Shown one piece after another: positions 25,501 to 47,559 of a stretch of 64,000 nt of DNA (position 1 is its first letter; every line of letters starts with the position of its first letter). This DNA comes from Siniperca chuatsi (lineage: Eukaryota > Chordata > Actinopteri > Centrarchiformes > Sinipercidae). A program made the position numbers and the translations under genes. Where the stretch lies: the NCBI RefSeq assembly GCF_020085105.1, contig NC_058043.1, forward strand, positions 19,073,667 to 19,137,666. Reading direction: 5' to 3'. Below the pieces are notes generated by a model that did not search any database, was not told the DNA's origin, and saw nothing but the letters and a program-made list of their open reading frames with translations.

Positions 25501-27382
25501 TTCCCAGCGTGACAGTGATGTTTATCTGCAGCGCGATGGAAAGAAAAGTAGGTGAGATAAAAGGCCAGCAGATATCGAAAGTATGTCAAAGTAAAGGCAG
25601 ACATACTTACCGAGTAGTGGTCTCTGGGAAGGTCGTGTAAGGCCAAGCCTGAAAGCATATGATAACAACTTACAGACTTAGTTGCTACAGCAATTGGGAC
25701 ATATTTAATCCACTTCCTGTCAGCAGAAATGAAAATAAATATGTGCTTTCTAAGAAGTGAGCTTGTGTACTTTTCTGAGTGACATTTTGGATTGTATTTG
25801 CTGTGTGTTGTGCTAAACACATATTAAAAATGCTCCATAGGTCATGCAGATAAATGAAATCCAGTGTGCTTTTTGTACACCAGACTGTACTATAGAGGTC
25901 ACATATGAACCAGCTCTAGGTTGGCGTTTGATAAAGTAGCTTTTCAAGAAATAGCTTGATGATTTATTAGCTGTAGTAGTGGCTAGTGCTTTAATTAAAT
26001 AATCTAATCTTATACAGCAACACTGTGCTAACCACATCATCCAGCTTTAACTGTTGGACAGCAGTCTAATTTAACAAATAAGTCTTGTTTAAATGTGGGT
26101 GCCGTCTTACCTGGGATGATGATTGTTTTCAGGGGTCGTACCTCCACCCCCTGTGTTGGATACTGTAAGGGATTGTTAGCCTCTGCAATGATCAGAACAT
26201 CTGCAGGCGTCTGTGACCTGAGGGGAAGAGTTCACATCAGGAAGATGCATACTGTAACCTACATACAACATACAGTACATTCACAAGCATAGACAGGAAG
26301 AGACTAAGTGGACAAATCCGCTTAAAATCCAGTGAGTGTGTTTTGCTCTTTGAAAACAAAAACTGACTAACACGACCCAATAGAGAGAATTCAATAGCAG
26401 CTATTAATAAAACATCTTGTCACCTTATGATTTTGTTCTTGGCTGGGGAAAAAACATCTCGTAGAAAAACTATTCAATGTTAAAGGTGTCAAGGAAGCCA
26501 GTATGGCAAGGAAAGAACGTGAATAAGATGATTTTTCCTTTTTGACTAATGATTAATGGTTAATTGTTGTTGTGTTCTAGGTCAGTTAAAGATGGAATAA
26601 TACATTTTGAGTACCAAACCAAAAGGTGAAGAGGTACAGTATTTGTGACAGGTCATATGAGGGCATTGATGACTTTCTTCATGTCAGAGAGAGAGACACA
26701 GAAAGGTCCTGATCTCCAGAGATGACTGAACCTGATAAATAAAACTTACACGTAAATAAAGCCAAATTAAAATGATATTCAGGGAGTGCTTTTCTAGTAG
26801 TTATTTTGCTGAAATTCAGCTTATGCTTCATTAATTATTCATTCGTTATATTTGACATCTCCGTTTTACGGTGCTGCTTACCTCTTCTGGAAACTCTTGT
26901 ACTCTTTGGCCCGTCTCCTCTTCATTTCCTCCAGCTCAGACGCCTCAAAAGCAGTGTGCAACGGGTGAGCTGACACCCGCGGGAATAAGAGTTGGGCGAA
27001 GGGCAGGTTTACTCCTCCACTCTCACCCTCACATACGCATCCATTACGTGCCAACAAGCTGGACAGATCATCAGAGACACATGTTTGTGAGGAGATCAGG
27101 TTTTAGCTGAGCTCTGTTGAGATGGAGTAAATTAAGTGGTTAAAAAACGCCCTTTGTTAACACTTACCTTGCCACATTCTCCCTCACGTGAAAGGGGATG
27201 CTGCCTAATCGGTGGTCTGGTTCTGGGAGCCTCTCCTCCAGATGCCTCTCTACTATTGTTGCCGGTCGCTGCCACACATCCACTGTGGTGTAGACCCGAG
27301 TGGGCCACGAATGGAGGAGGGCCAGTACCAGCACCACAGACACCAGGATGGCGAGCAACACCGTCTTTCTCAGGGAGCGCAT
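22548..27382 (-). CDS. b4galnt1: Beta-1,4-N-acetylgalactosaminyltransferase 1 (GM2/GD2 synthase), complete
   Basis: Transfers GalNAc from UDP-GalNAc in beta-1,4 linkage to the galactose of GM3, GD3 and lactosylceramide; a Golgi type II membrane enzyme of family GT12. Coding exons in transcript order: 27168-27382, 26882-27058, 26111-26217, 25611-25648, 25345-25525, 24570-24662, 24208-24395, 23967-24107, 23627-23864, 22548-22765. All introns are GT-AG and the frame is continuous: 531 aa, against 533 in human. It has a short basic cytosolic tail (MRSLRK), a transmembrane anchor at residues about 8-24, the lumenal motif YVLWVDDDF with the metal-binding DDD at 355-357, and a conserved end [15 protein letters not shown] 27382 was chosen because TGTGTCAG just upstream looks like an acceptor and the next upstream in-frame ATG would lie across it. 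Divergent to os9, as in mammals. Confidence 0.96.
25139..25242. mobile_element. Long-inverted-repeat MITE, copy C (solo fragment)
   Basis: AAAGCAATAGTTCGACATTT, the start of the family, is followed by about 40 bases of left arm. It then jumps to CAGACATGAGAGTGGTAACGAT, the start of the right arm. The interior is gone. It lies in b4galnt1 intron 5. Confidence 0.65.
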
Positions 27383-27413
27383 CCTAAAACCTGACACAGA
27401 CATATGTATGTTG

Positions 27414-27560
27414 AAAGACTTACTGGTTCACTCAAAAAAACTGCTGGTTTAAAAAATAACCCAACTTTAAGTACACCGCTGCGTAACTACGGGACAGAAC
27501 ACGCACTTTTACCATTTAACCCAGAATGCTGGGTTGTTCATTTGACCCAACTTGGTGAGT
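27414..27560. repeat. Short palindromic AACCCA/TGGGTT repeat
   Basis: It contains AATAACCCAACTTTAAGTAC at one end and TTGTTCATTTGACCCAACTT at the other, with CCCAGAATGCTGGG in between. This matches a small MITE-like repeat common in fish, in the presumed 5' intron of b4galnt1. Confidence 0.4.
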
Positions 27561-27633
27561 GAAATTAACTTTGCTGGTTTAATTATTACCCAAACACTGG
27601 TCTCATTGCCTTGCCATTGCCTACTTTTATATA

Positions 27634-27634
27634 A

Positions 27635-27703
<69 letters not shown>

Positions 27704-27712
27704 AAGAAGAAA
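27634..27712. repeat. Compound (AAT)n-(AAG)n microsatellite
   Basis: About 12 AAT units, then ACT, then about 13 AAG units. Two adjacent trinucleotide runs with different units. Confidence 0.95.
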
Positions 27713-27784
27713 GGTATATTATATAATTATTATTGTTGTGTAATTTATAATAAATTCCCAATTACATACAAACACACTATACAC

Positions 27785-28307
27785 ATTATGCCTGTTTTAA
27801 AATCGCTGCACTGGATACCTGTTAGTATTAAAATTGATTTTAGGATTCTTTGATTGGTTTACAAATCACTCAATGTTCTCGCTCCCAACTACGTGTCTGT
27901 CTGGTTTTAAGATATGTCCCCACTAGAGCCCTCAGGTCCTCTGATAATTGTCTCTTGGTTGTTCCTAGGGTCGAAGATACACGGCGAGGCCGCTTTTAGC
28001 CACTATGGCCCCAGACTGTGGAACAGGCTGCCAGAGGACCTGAGGGGAGCAGAGCGTGTGGATATCTTTAAAAGACAACATAAAACACACCTTTTTAGCC
28101 TGGCTTTTATCTAGTGTGGGTATATTTTGTTATTTCTTATCATACTATTAGTTTTATTATTTTATATTTATTTTATTAATTAAAATTTAATTAATTTTTT
28201 TAAAATTATGCTCTTTTTTAAAAGAAAACTCTTTATGTTCAGCACTTGCATTTCATGTTTGACTTGTGCTATATAAGTTTGATTGATTGATTGATTGATT
28301 GATTGAT
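27785..28307 (+). mobile_element. 3' end of a non-LTR retrotransposon with (GATT)n tail
   Basis: The plus strand encodes, with frameshifts, the typical C-terminal part of a LINE reverse transcriptase: SLHWIPVSIKIDFRIL, then APNYVSV, then AAFSHYGPRLWNRLPEDLRG and FKRQHKTHLFSLAFI before a stop at about 28112. About 165 bases of AT-rich 3' UTR end in a (GATT)n tail at 28281-28307. It is heavily 5'-truncated. The clade (L2-like or Rex1-like) cannot be settled from this piece. Confidence 0.8.
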
Positions 28308-28427
28308 ATATAAAAAGAGGCCACTGTAAATGTGCATTTAATTACATTTTAGACTATAGTCTGACAGTTTTTTACAGCCCATTACATTTGACAGCATATT
28401 AACATCACAATCATTACAAAAACATAC

Positions 28428-28644
28428 ATACAACATGCACACCAATAGGCTGACAACCTCTATGATGGCAGGTGTGGTTAACCATCCAGACAGCCCAGGG
28501 TGATACACATCCAAAAACAATTAATCATTCAATAACATACATAGAAAAAGGTACATAGACAAAAACAGGATGGAAAATAGGTTTGGATGGTTAACCACAC
28601 CTGCCATCATTGAGCTTGTCAGCCTATTGGTGTGCATGTTGTAT
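28428..28644. repeat. 60-bp near-perfect inverted repeat with about 95-bp spacer
   Basis: The left arm 28428-28488 (ATACAACATGCACACCAATA .. GGTTAACCATCC) is the reverse complement of 28584-28644 with about two mismatches. The right arm leads straight into a hammerhead-like motif (28683-28716) typical of Penelope-like element ends, so this is probably an inverted pair of element termini. Confidence 0.8.
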
Positions 28645-28682
28645 AAATATGGATGTGTTTTCCATTTTCCAAACATTCTGAC

Positions 28683-28716
28683 CTGACGAAGATCCAAGTA
28701 GGATCAAAACGTTGTC
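28683..28716 (+). ncRNA. Decayed hammerhead-ribozyme-like motif of a Penelope-like element end
   Basis: CTGACGA, then a five-base stem GATCC/GGATC with loop AAGTA, then AAAAC, GTT and GTC. This resembles the hammerhead core CUGANGA - stem II - GAAA - NUH. There are two deviations: an extra A before the stem, and A where the invariant G of GAAA should be. A pairing stem I is not evident. It is therefore probably an inactive relative. Confidence 0.35.
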
Positions 28717-30040
28717 ATTATTAACTTTTGTGGCATGGAGTAAATGTGCAGGCGTTACCTTTTTTTTATTGATGCTGTTTTCTGATAGCCTAGCACCTAT
28801 GTGATGTGCATATAATTACTCTTCTTCAACCAGTGGGACAGTAAAGCCAGGAGACCGCCACACATTAAATTGCAAAATTCTAAAAGGCGGCAGACATAGC
28901 GTGGTTATCAGCTAACGTTATAGCGATTGTTAAAGTTAGCTAGCTAACATTTAGTAAAAGATTGCTAGCTAGTTAATAAATGTCTTAGAATAAACCACCC
29001 CCTCTCTCCCTAGAGTTTTTGCAAATCCAGGGTTACCATAGACAGGAACCCCGCCCCCACGATCCCAGATTGTATTTTTAGAGTGAAATAAGCTTTAGAT
29101 CATATGGTGTTACCACAACTTATTAAAAAATATAGCTACCATAAAATCCTGCCCACTGTGTTGTGCTAACCTCTGACTGCAAAAGATGGATCCAGAAAGT
29201 TCAACATGAACGAACTGGAAAATGAATCAACCATCAACTGGATTAAAGTAATCCAACCAGCTGTTTACAGAAACAACCCAGCACTTTCTTGTTTTATTGC
29301 TGTAATTATTCCTCCTGTCCACACTTGCCATTAAGAGATCCCTTCCTAACACAACTCCAATATAAGTGATGGGGTGACAAAATCCACAGTCTTTGTTCTG
29401 TGTACATGTTCATTTTAAAGCTAATATGGGGCTTAAACAGGCTCAGTTAACCAAATTAAGTGGATATCTTCCCAACTACAGTCTTGTAAGTATGACATGT
29501 TTTGTGTTACTATCTCTCCACCGCAGCTCAGCACATAAACACTGTCCGGGAAAACAAAAAGAGGGAATTTTGTACTTAAAAAGCCTGAAACCTCAGAAGA
29601 TGTCCACTTAATTTGACTAACTTTAGACTGTTAAAGCCCCGTAGTAGCTGTGGCTGAATGATTATTTTTGCACAGAGCAAGCACTGTGGATTTTCTCCCC
29701 AGTCACACATATTATGAGAGAGAAGCTGGTGGTCTTGCTGAAGCTACAGCAGTGATCTCATCAAACCAAGCACCGAATGTCTATTGATTCTTTCATTCGT
29801 TCTGTCTTTCAGTTGCTTTCACACCACCATCTGTCCAAAATGTTTCATGTTTTGGCCTGTAACTTTAGAAGAGTTCAACATTTCAGCCAATTTTCTGTTT
29901 TCTGGCTACAAAAAGATGTTAAAGGAATGTCTTTATCATGACCTATCAACAGATACATTATGTGACATAATGGCTATTTAGGAGGATTCTGCATGATGCT
30001 TCTTTCTCGATTCATGGCCAAAATTGCTTTGTGCACACGT

Positions 30041-30078
30041 GCCCCTGTACCTGTGCAGGTATGCACAGGTACAGGGGC
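30041..30078. repeat. Perfect 17-bp hairpin with 4-base loop
   Basis: GCCCCTGTACCTGTGCA, loop GGTA, then its exact reverse complement. There are no mismatches. Confidence 0.9.
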
Positions 30079-30775
30079 TCTCCCTCTGGGATCTCTCCCT
30101 CTGGAATTGCTGTTTGCGGCTACAAGTTACTGCAAACACCTCAAATAAATGTTCAAATTGAATTTGTATATAGTTTGTGGCATTAAAATCTCTTATACCC
30201 AATTAGCAAATTCCTTAATTTCTCTTTTCTTAATTTCCAGCCCCTGCACATGTGTTTAAAAAGTAAGAAAATATACCCAATTGTCTCTATCCAGTCAGTG
30301 AAAGGGCAATCTCTGTAGGAACCTGCATCTCCAGAAACCATGTAGATAGTCACAGGAATGAGTGAGTGCCTTCCCCATCTGGAAACTAAAAGAAATAAGC
30401 TAAATGAATAATAAAATACAGGGTAAAAAACATTATAACATCACAGACTAGTTCCCAAAGAAGTATAAATTGCATACAGAACTGCACAAAGCAATTGCAT
30501 CGTCACATAAAAACACAGTGGAGCATCCATATGGTGCTTCATCAGCTGCTTGCCTGGTCTCACAGCCCCCAGGGGATATCCTGTAGGGTTTGGGGGTGAC
30601 CAATTTAGTCTTATTGTGGTAGGCTGGAAAAAATCAATATAGGGGAAGATGGATAGGATCAGCGCTGAGCAGCCAATCAGATGTTTTGGACATGTGCACT
30701 TAAGCATCTCCCATATAAATGGTCTCCCTGTTCTATTATGTAGGATACACTGAGTGTGCATTAGATAGAAAAGGT

Positions 30776-31320
30776 TTCAGTCGTAGTCATCTGGACACTG
30801 TTTTCAGAATCAAGATGTTTCGGCTCCCATGACCCAAGTCATTCTCAATTGTGAAAAAAAAATTGGACGGGAACTGGAAATTTAAGCTACTCTGAGTTAC
30901 ATAAGCCCTGCCCTCAGGAAGGAATCTGCCTGAGTATCTGTAAATAGCTAGTTTCACCTGAAACTGACCTAATAGTTTCAAGATGGACCAGTAATCAGTA
31001 ATCAGGCCTATTGTTCTCTGGCTGCATCTACTTCATCACTGTTAAGTGCCTGATTAGCATGTGACCAAGGTGATAATACACTCTGATAGACTTTGGGCAG
31101 ATTAAATCTCAGACCACCATTTCTGTTCAAAGAGGGGTTCTCTTTCTTCACAAAAATGGCTTCCTTGACTCCCCGTTCAAACCAACTCCTCTCTCTAACG
31201 AGAACGTCTTGATACTGAAAACAGTGTCCAGATGACCACGACTGAAACCTTTTCTACGACAGAACACTCCTGGACGAATGAGGGACTACACCGTCCGTGC
31301 ATTAGATATGTACGTTTTAG
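30776..31320 (-). mobile_element. Penelope-like (GIY-YIG) retroelement remnant with inverted 50-bp flanks
   Basis: On the minus strand, from about 31200 down to 31070, the frame reads RSWFERGVKEAIFVKKENPS then LNRNGGLRFNLP and VYQSVLS. This is the conserved C-terminal end of GIY-YIG reverse transcriptases of Penelope-like elements. On either side, 30776-30825 (TTTCAGTCGTAGTCATCTGG..) and 31203-31250 are near-perfect inverted copies. Only this fragment remains. Confidence 0.65.
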
Positions 31321-32022
31321 ATTTCTCTCCAAAACCACATCTTGAGAATAAATTTTGAATAATCTGTTTGCCATAACAAATTAGGTCTTGCAACTGTAAA
31401 GTTAATCCAAGAACAGAGGTTTGTAGTGTATTTACTTTACAATCAGACCTTTAGGTTCAGGATTCTTTCTCTTATCTAGATAAACTATATGCCACAGTAA
31501 TCTCTAATTATCGTAGCTGTAACAAACACAGGCAACATTAAACAGACAAATAGCATGAAATAACAAAATAGTAAAACTAGGCAAAACCAAACAAATGCAC
31601 TATTATGCATAAAAAAATCTTCCAATTTGCAGATTTTAACTACAATTTAGTGGTTAAAATATATAAGATAATACTGACTTATTGCTCAGGCCATAGATTA
31701 ACATAATACAAACCAAAGCTGTAGAAGATGACCGACAGGAAGAATACGAAGTAAAGGAGTATCATTTTAATTCAAATAATTATGAAAAATATAACAATCC
31801 ATTTTTTTTAACATTGAGCGTGATCTGTGTGCTAATTCAACTGTACAGTCTTTATAGTGGCATTACCCAGTCCCATAGCCCTGCACATAGGTTTAAATTG
31901 TGCATTTTGAATGATAATTAGCTGTGATGTTGTAAACATAAGCCGTTCAAGAGAGGCGAGAGATGATCTCTGAAGTCATTAGGTCCATAGGCCAATCAGA
32001 ATTAAACTGCGTGCTGTATTAG

Positions 32023-32110
32023 TTCAATTCAATGGGGCTTTATTGACATAGGAAACAGACGTTAACATTGCCAAAGCAAGTGTGAAATAAAAACATATAC
32101 ATAAACAGAC
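32023..32110. repeat. Fragment of common fish repeat (TTTATTGACATAGGAAAC)
   Basis: GCTTTATTGACATAGGAAAC followed by CATTGCCAAAGCAAGTG matches a repeat I know to be widespread in fish genomes. Only about 90 bases are present. Confidence 0.5.
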
Positions 32111-32884
32111 GAAATGCGCTATTAAAATATATATTGCGATGCTGTTTTTAATTAACCTAAAAACGAGCCAATGAGGAGGTAAGGAGAGCTGTGGACATTA
32201 CAGGCTTATAGCTCCGTGGGTCCCTCCCAAGGTGCGCGTGACAGATTTGTTGCCTCATCCAGATTCTAGATATTAAATCACCTCAGTTTTATTCTGCATC
32301 AGCTACTCATCCTCACTGGCCACAGCATCCTTAAACATCATCATCATCTGTCCAGAGCATCAATCCCTGGCCGCAAATGTAGCCTATGCGATCTCTCAGA
32401 CAGGCCTATTAGCCTACCTTGTCGTGAATAAGACTGAAGGAGAAAAAAAAAGCATGCACACAAAGCATGATGTGTCTTTCGATGGCATTCCTTAAATGCG
32501 TAAATATCCTCCAAAGAAATGCTTTTGAGGCATTTATCGACAATTACTTGGCTCCAAAACTGGTCACGCCTTTCATGTTTTGTCCGGTAGAGAAACCGTC
32601 AGACTTTCGCCCAGAGCTGGACATACCGACAAAAATAACGTGCTGAAGACAGACACAGAGATAGGCCTTTATTATTACATGTCAAATCATATGAACTGGG
32701 AGCTCACCTCAGTTTCAAAGACGCACGGTTGTTTCACCTCCCGCCTGCACGGAGGTCGCCCCTCTTAGTGAATTTGTTCCTCAGTGGTCTTGCAAATGGG
32801 ATCAGATGTGGAACAACGGAGCAGCCAAGAGACAAATAAAGCGGCCGCACATCGCAGCACTGCAGGCTGTGGACGGACGCTCAC

Positions 32885-33000
32885 CCTGCAGCAGCAGCAG
32901 CACGCCGGAGAGCGCACCGCAACTCAACACAACACTCAGCGGAGCAGCAGCAACATATAACACACCCCATGAACTGTATATGAACTATATCACGATATCT
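32885..33000 (-). other. b4galnt1: Candidate non-coding first exon of b4galnt1
   Basis: On the minus strand a GC-rich CTG-repeat stretch ends in CTGCAGG|GTGAGC, a strong 5' splice site (GT at 32884-32883). It would splice to the acceptor TGTGTCAG before exon 27390. The 5' end is a guess. Position and strand fit a divergent promoter with os9, but there is no transcript evidence. Confidence 0.4.
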
Positions 33001-33579
33001 GAAAATGCATGCATTGTTGTTATGCAACAACTAGACCTACTCACAAACATAAGTGAACATTAATGTGTGTGTGTGTCTTAGCCTATGTCTGGTATCGTGT
33101 GTGGGAATGTTGGAGTGCGTGTTTAAAGGGAGGATGTTTTTTTGTTTTTTTTGACAGTCTGCCTCTATTTCCATACTGGCAATGCAAATAATCCATTTTG
33201 ACATAACACCACACAACTGGAGCTCACACTCCAGCAATGTGCGCATACTGGGTACCAGCTTAAGAAGTTTATAGTTATACTTGTAAAATGTGGACCTTAG
33301 AAATCTTGGTCCGGTGTTTCTAAATAAGAAAATAATTCGCATTGTAATTTGGCCAAATTGGCTTGTGACGCTCCTCATCCATCAGGCCAATGGATGTCCA
33401 TTCACTCTGTGCCGGTCTCGTAAACTAACAGATCCCAGAACTGGAAACCCGTTGACAGACACAAGAATGAGCCAATGACAGAGCAGGGCTTCTCCCATCG
33501 ACCAATCCGCTGCTACCATGTCAGGCGTTCTGTGTTTTGTTGCTGTCAGACAAATGTGGGTATGAGGACAGAGTCAATC
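33000..33579. promoter_or_regulatory. Divergent promoter region between b4galnt1 and os9
   Basis: About 0.6 kb separates the candidate b4galnt1 first exon from the os9 start codon. It contains three CCAAT boxes within about 120 bases (about 33384, 33470 and 33502), all reading toward os9, and no clear TATA box. Human B4GALNT1 and OS9 share this head-to-head arrangement. Confidence 0.5.
33502..33520 (+). promoter_or_regulatory. os9: ERSE-like element upstream of os9
   Basis: CCAAT, nine bases, then CCATG: one base short of the ER stress response element CCAAT-N9-CCACG. It lies 60 bases before the os9 start codon. OS9 is known to be induced by the unfolded protein response, which makes it plausible; it may lie within the 5' UTR. 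Confidence 0.35.
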
Positions 33580-44499
<10,920 letters not shown>

Positions 44500-46200
44500 G
44501 CTCATTCTGTACTTTCAGTGCACCTTTTGTGACGGTGACCTCCTGTGGAGACCAGCAGAGAGGGGGACTCTGAAGTGCAGCTGCAAATTTGAAAAAGAGC
44601 ACACATGATTCAATTACTGCTATTAAACCTGGCAGATAATATCAACTCACCCATTTGCACATTCAGAAAATGTGTCCGTGTGTCTTGAATAGGCACCAGT
44701 TATATGTTGCACGATGAAACCGCAACATCTCAGCTGTACTCGTGCAGGTGAATGAAGTTATGCATTTTCCCCTTTTTGATGGGATTCAGTTTTGATAGAT
44801 GGCTAGAAAAGCCAAGTGATGTACAATATGTACCTTTTTTTTTATATATATATATTTCATTTAATTTTGCTGAATATCTGCATCTAGTCCTGAAGTTTGT
44901 GTGTGGGGGGTTGGGGGGGTTATGCATGCCTCAACAAACTGGATGAGTGTTTGTACATGTGTACAGGTTGTTCAACTTACTATTTACTGAAAAGTATAAT
45001 TGTGTCTGGATATGAAAAACAGGACAAATACTCAAGGGTTCAGTTCCCACTTGTCTTTAGAACTTTCTGACAAGCTGCGTTTGGTGATTAGATTAATCAG
45101 TAAACACAACTGTAGATTACAGAAGTGTTTGTACACATGCTGTGGCACTTTATATTTTAAAAAAAAAGGTTATGTAAACTTAGAATTTTAACATTGTTTC
45201 ACAAACATTTTTGGTTTCCCTTGGGTTGTCATGTACTGTTAAAAGGATTCAAAAGGAAAAACACTTAAAGGGAGTGTAGGAAGATAAATCTTTTAAGTGT
45301 GTGCTTTGTTTTGTTTCTGACAAGAACTCCTGTTTATTTAAGTTATCTTAATTTAGCAATGGAAAACAAAGAAAGATACAAAGTCAATCAGATTCAGTGT
45401 ACCAGAATAATGAATCCACACAAACCTCCTTTAGAGGTGTGCTTAAAAGGGCTGAATTTGTACAGTTTGTGAATAATTGTGGCTACTTGGAACTCAAGAT
45501 GTACGTAATTATTGCATAAATATGTTTTTGAGTTTATTTGTTGTATATTAGTACAAGTTAAGTGGGGCTTGAGTTATCTGAGTAAATGTGTTAAGGACTC
45601 TGGTATATGAAACTTAATTTCACTGTGGGACTAAGTCATATACAAACTTTTTCAGACACAGGACTGAGGCATTTGTTCCCAAAGAAACCCGTGTCCAGTG
45701 GCTCAAGATCAAACAGGCGGAAGAGAAAAATAGCTTCAGGCACTGTGGGTGTGTTTCTTTAGTTGGCCAACTGAAATTAATTTGTCTTGTCAAAGAATTC
45801 AGATGGTCCCACCTTTAGTGGTCTTATCTGATCTGGGGCCTGTATCACAAAGTGACATTAGTGAGTTAACCAGCTGTCTTTAGGCTTAATCATGATCATC
45901 AATGATAGGCTCAGTGAAGCCGGGTGGGTTCAACCTCTCCCTAACAATCATAGGTGTGCCCTAACACTCATGTTTCTCTGCAGTAGTCGTTTTGATCCTC
46001 ACACGTAAGCTTCACACATTATTTGTAAACCATGACAACTTACAGTAGAGGCAGAAAATACAAGATACGTTCATTACTGTATATTTGAATGAGGCTATAT
46101 TATTGCATTAGTCTGACAAAGGTGCATCTGTGCTTCTTTGTAAATATAAGTCCTTTGAGCACTCTTAATTTGTTTTGAAATAAAAAATACCATGTCCTTT
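44500..46200 (+). other. os9: os9 3' UTR and downstream flank
   Basis: No coding sequence. An ATTAAA lies at about 44623 and an AATAAA at about 46178 (TTTTGAAATAAAAAATAC), so the 3' UTR could be about 0.15 or about 1.7 kb. The sequence is AT-rich, with no recognised mobile element. Confidence 0.45.
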
Positions 46201-46929
46201 GGACATCATCCAGCCATTTATTTGTGTTGTCTCCTGCGCTAGATACACATACTGCATACCCTCAGGCCTTCAAAGGGAAGCCCTTCAATTTAGTCGGCTG
46301 CAATATTATTACAACCGGGTGTGACTGTACTATTCATACAGGTTTATTCAGGTACTGGCACACAGGCAGCTAAGACTGTGTTTGATATTTCAGCGGCCTT
46401 TCATAAACACCTGCTGTGGTATAGATAAAGGGTGATTTTTTTTTTGGCAGTCAACCAGCAGGATACTTTCATTTTTCATTTATGTAATATAATTGGCACT
46501 GCAAATATTTTTCATATCATACTTTTTTCACATATTGTATTTTGAGAGTTGTTACTAAAACTGTGCCTGTTCTGTGAAACTAGAGGATGAGCTGTATGAA
46601 AGAGTGTCGATGTATGTGGCCACAGACAAACCTATACACTACAGTTTCTGCTATCAAAATGTGTGCCCCAGTCTGGGTGTTATAGGCCACATTTTGGGTT
46701 ACAGCTATGCTAATCGGGTCACAGAGTCTGTTGCAACACAATATGTATGTGTATAACTGTTTCTTTGCAGGAGGACACGTGTCTGTGCTCAGCAAACACT
46801 GCGCTTTTCTTTTGAAATACTTGACCGGAAATCACTGCTTCTCTGGAAAGAGACAGCAGTCAGATAAGTTAGATGTAGTTTATGCAGCGTTGTGGAACAA
46901 TTTTATACTGGTGTTTTAGTCTGTGCGTG

Positions 46930-47371
46930 ATTTTCATTTAATAACTGGGTTTATCCCAGTCAACAGTCATTTCAGTTCGCGCGGCCGGTCAGCTAACTGT
47001 AACGTTTCCGTTAGCTGTGTTTACCCGACAGGAAGGACTGAAGTTAACGTTATCGTCGATCAAATAACGGACTAGCCTGTTAGCTAACGCCAGTTAGCCA
47101 GGCCAGGAGCCAGTGATTAAAGATAATAATTTTTCTATCCCGGAGAGTATTTAGGTGGCGTTTCGGGTTTTCTCGCTCTCTCTATTTTGCCACGTTAACT
47201 GTTCGCAACATTTTAGTGTGGCTAGCTGAGCTAAGTTATCGTTTGCAGAACAAAAAAACGCTTCGCCGTGGTCACAACTGTCTCAGCTTTCGCTTTTCAA
47301 AGTTTGCGTTTCCCGTTATGCTGAAGTAGCTGTGGCAGCATAAAGCTGCTATGGTGTCTGCAACTGCGCTG
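46930..47371 (+). promoter_or_regulatory. c1galt1: Promoter and 5' UTR exon region of c1galt1
   Basis: Local CpG-rich stretch (GCGCGGCCGGTCAGC and several ACGTTA motifs) in otherwise AT-rich DNA. It ends at a strong donor CTG|GTGAGT (47371/47372). The transcript would join this to the acceptor at 47515. The transcription start is not visible. Confidence 0.5.
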
Positions 47372-47530
47372 GTGAGTAAACCACACCTTAAACGGGGAGT
47401 GACACACTGTCATTTCACTAGGCACACAACGAGGGGACTTAAAGTAATCAGCTCCAGACTGGGGCCCTTGTAGTGAAACTTGTGTCCAATCTGTCTGTCT
47501 CCGTCTCTTATTCAGCACCTGCCACGTTGA
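47351..47530 (+). promoter_or_regulatory. c1galt1: Spliced 11-codon upstream ORF of c1galt1
   Basis: An ATG at 47351 in the 5' exon reads seven codons to the donor at 47371. It continues from 47516 for four codons to TGA at 47528-47530 (peptide MVSATALHLPR), 29 bases before the main start. It is out of the enzyme frame, so it could damp translation. Confidence 0.45.
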
Positions 47531-47559
47531 ACAACAGTGACAGTGACACCTGGTCCAGC

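Larger units (their letters stand above)
28717..32884. other. Presumed b4galnt1 5' intron; repeats but no coding gene
   Basis: No exon was recognised. The content is a perfect hairpin at 30041-30078, a Penelope-like remnant at about 30776-31320, and a common fish repeat fragment at 32023-32110. Otherwise it is AT-rich unique sequence. The minus-strand b4galnt1 first exon would sit at its right edge. Confidence 0.5.

Noticed and set aside
32560..33063. Open frames of 62 and 85 codons in the GC-rich stretch before os9
   Set aside because: Low-complexity (Ser/Ala runs from CAGCAG), no homology. Better explained as the promoter or the non-coding exon of b4galnt1 on the other strand.
33475..33579. 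In-frame N-terminal extension of os9 from ATG 33475 or 33562
   Set aside because: It would place 35 or 6 residues before the signal peptide, and the upstream part contains the CCAAT/ERSE-like promoter motifs.
47473..47559. In-frame upstream extension of the c1galt1 reading frame
   Set aside because: It crosses the acceptor at 47515 into intron. From the acceptor on, no ATG occurs before 47560, and the 5' exon ATG is out of frame.
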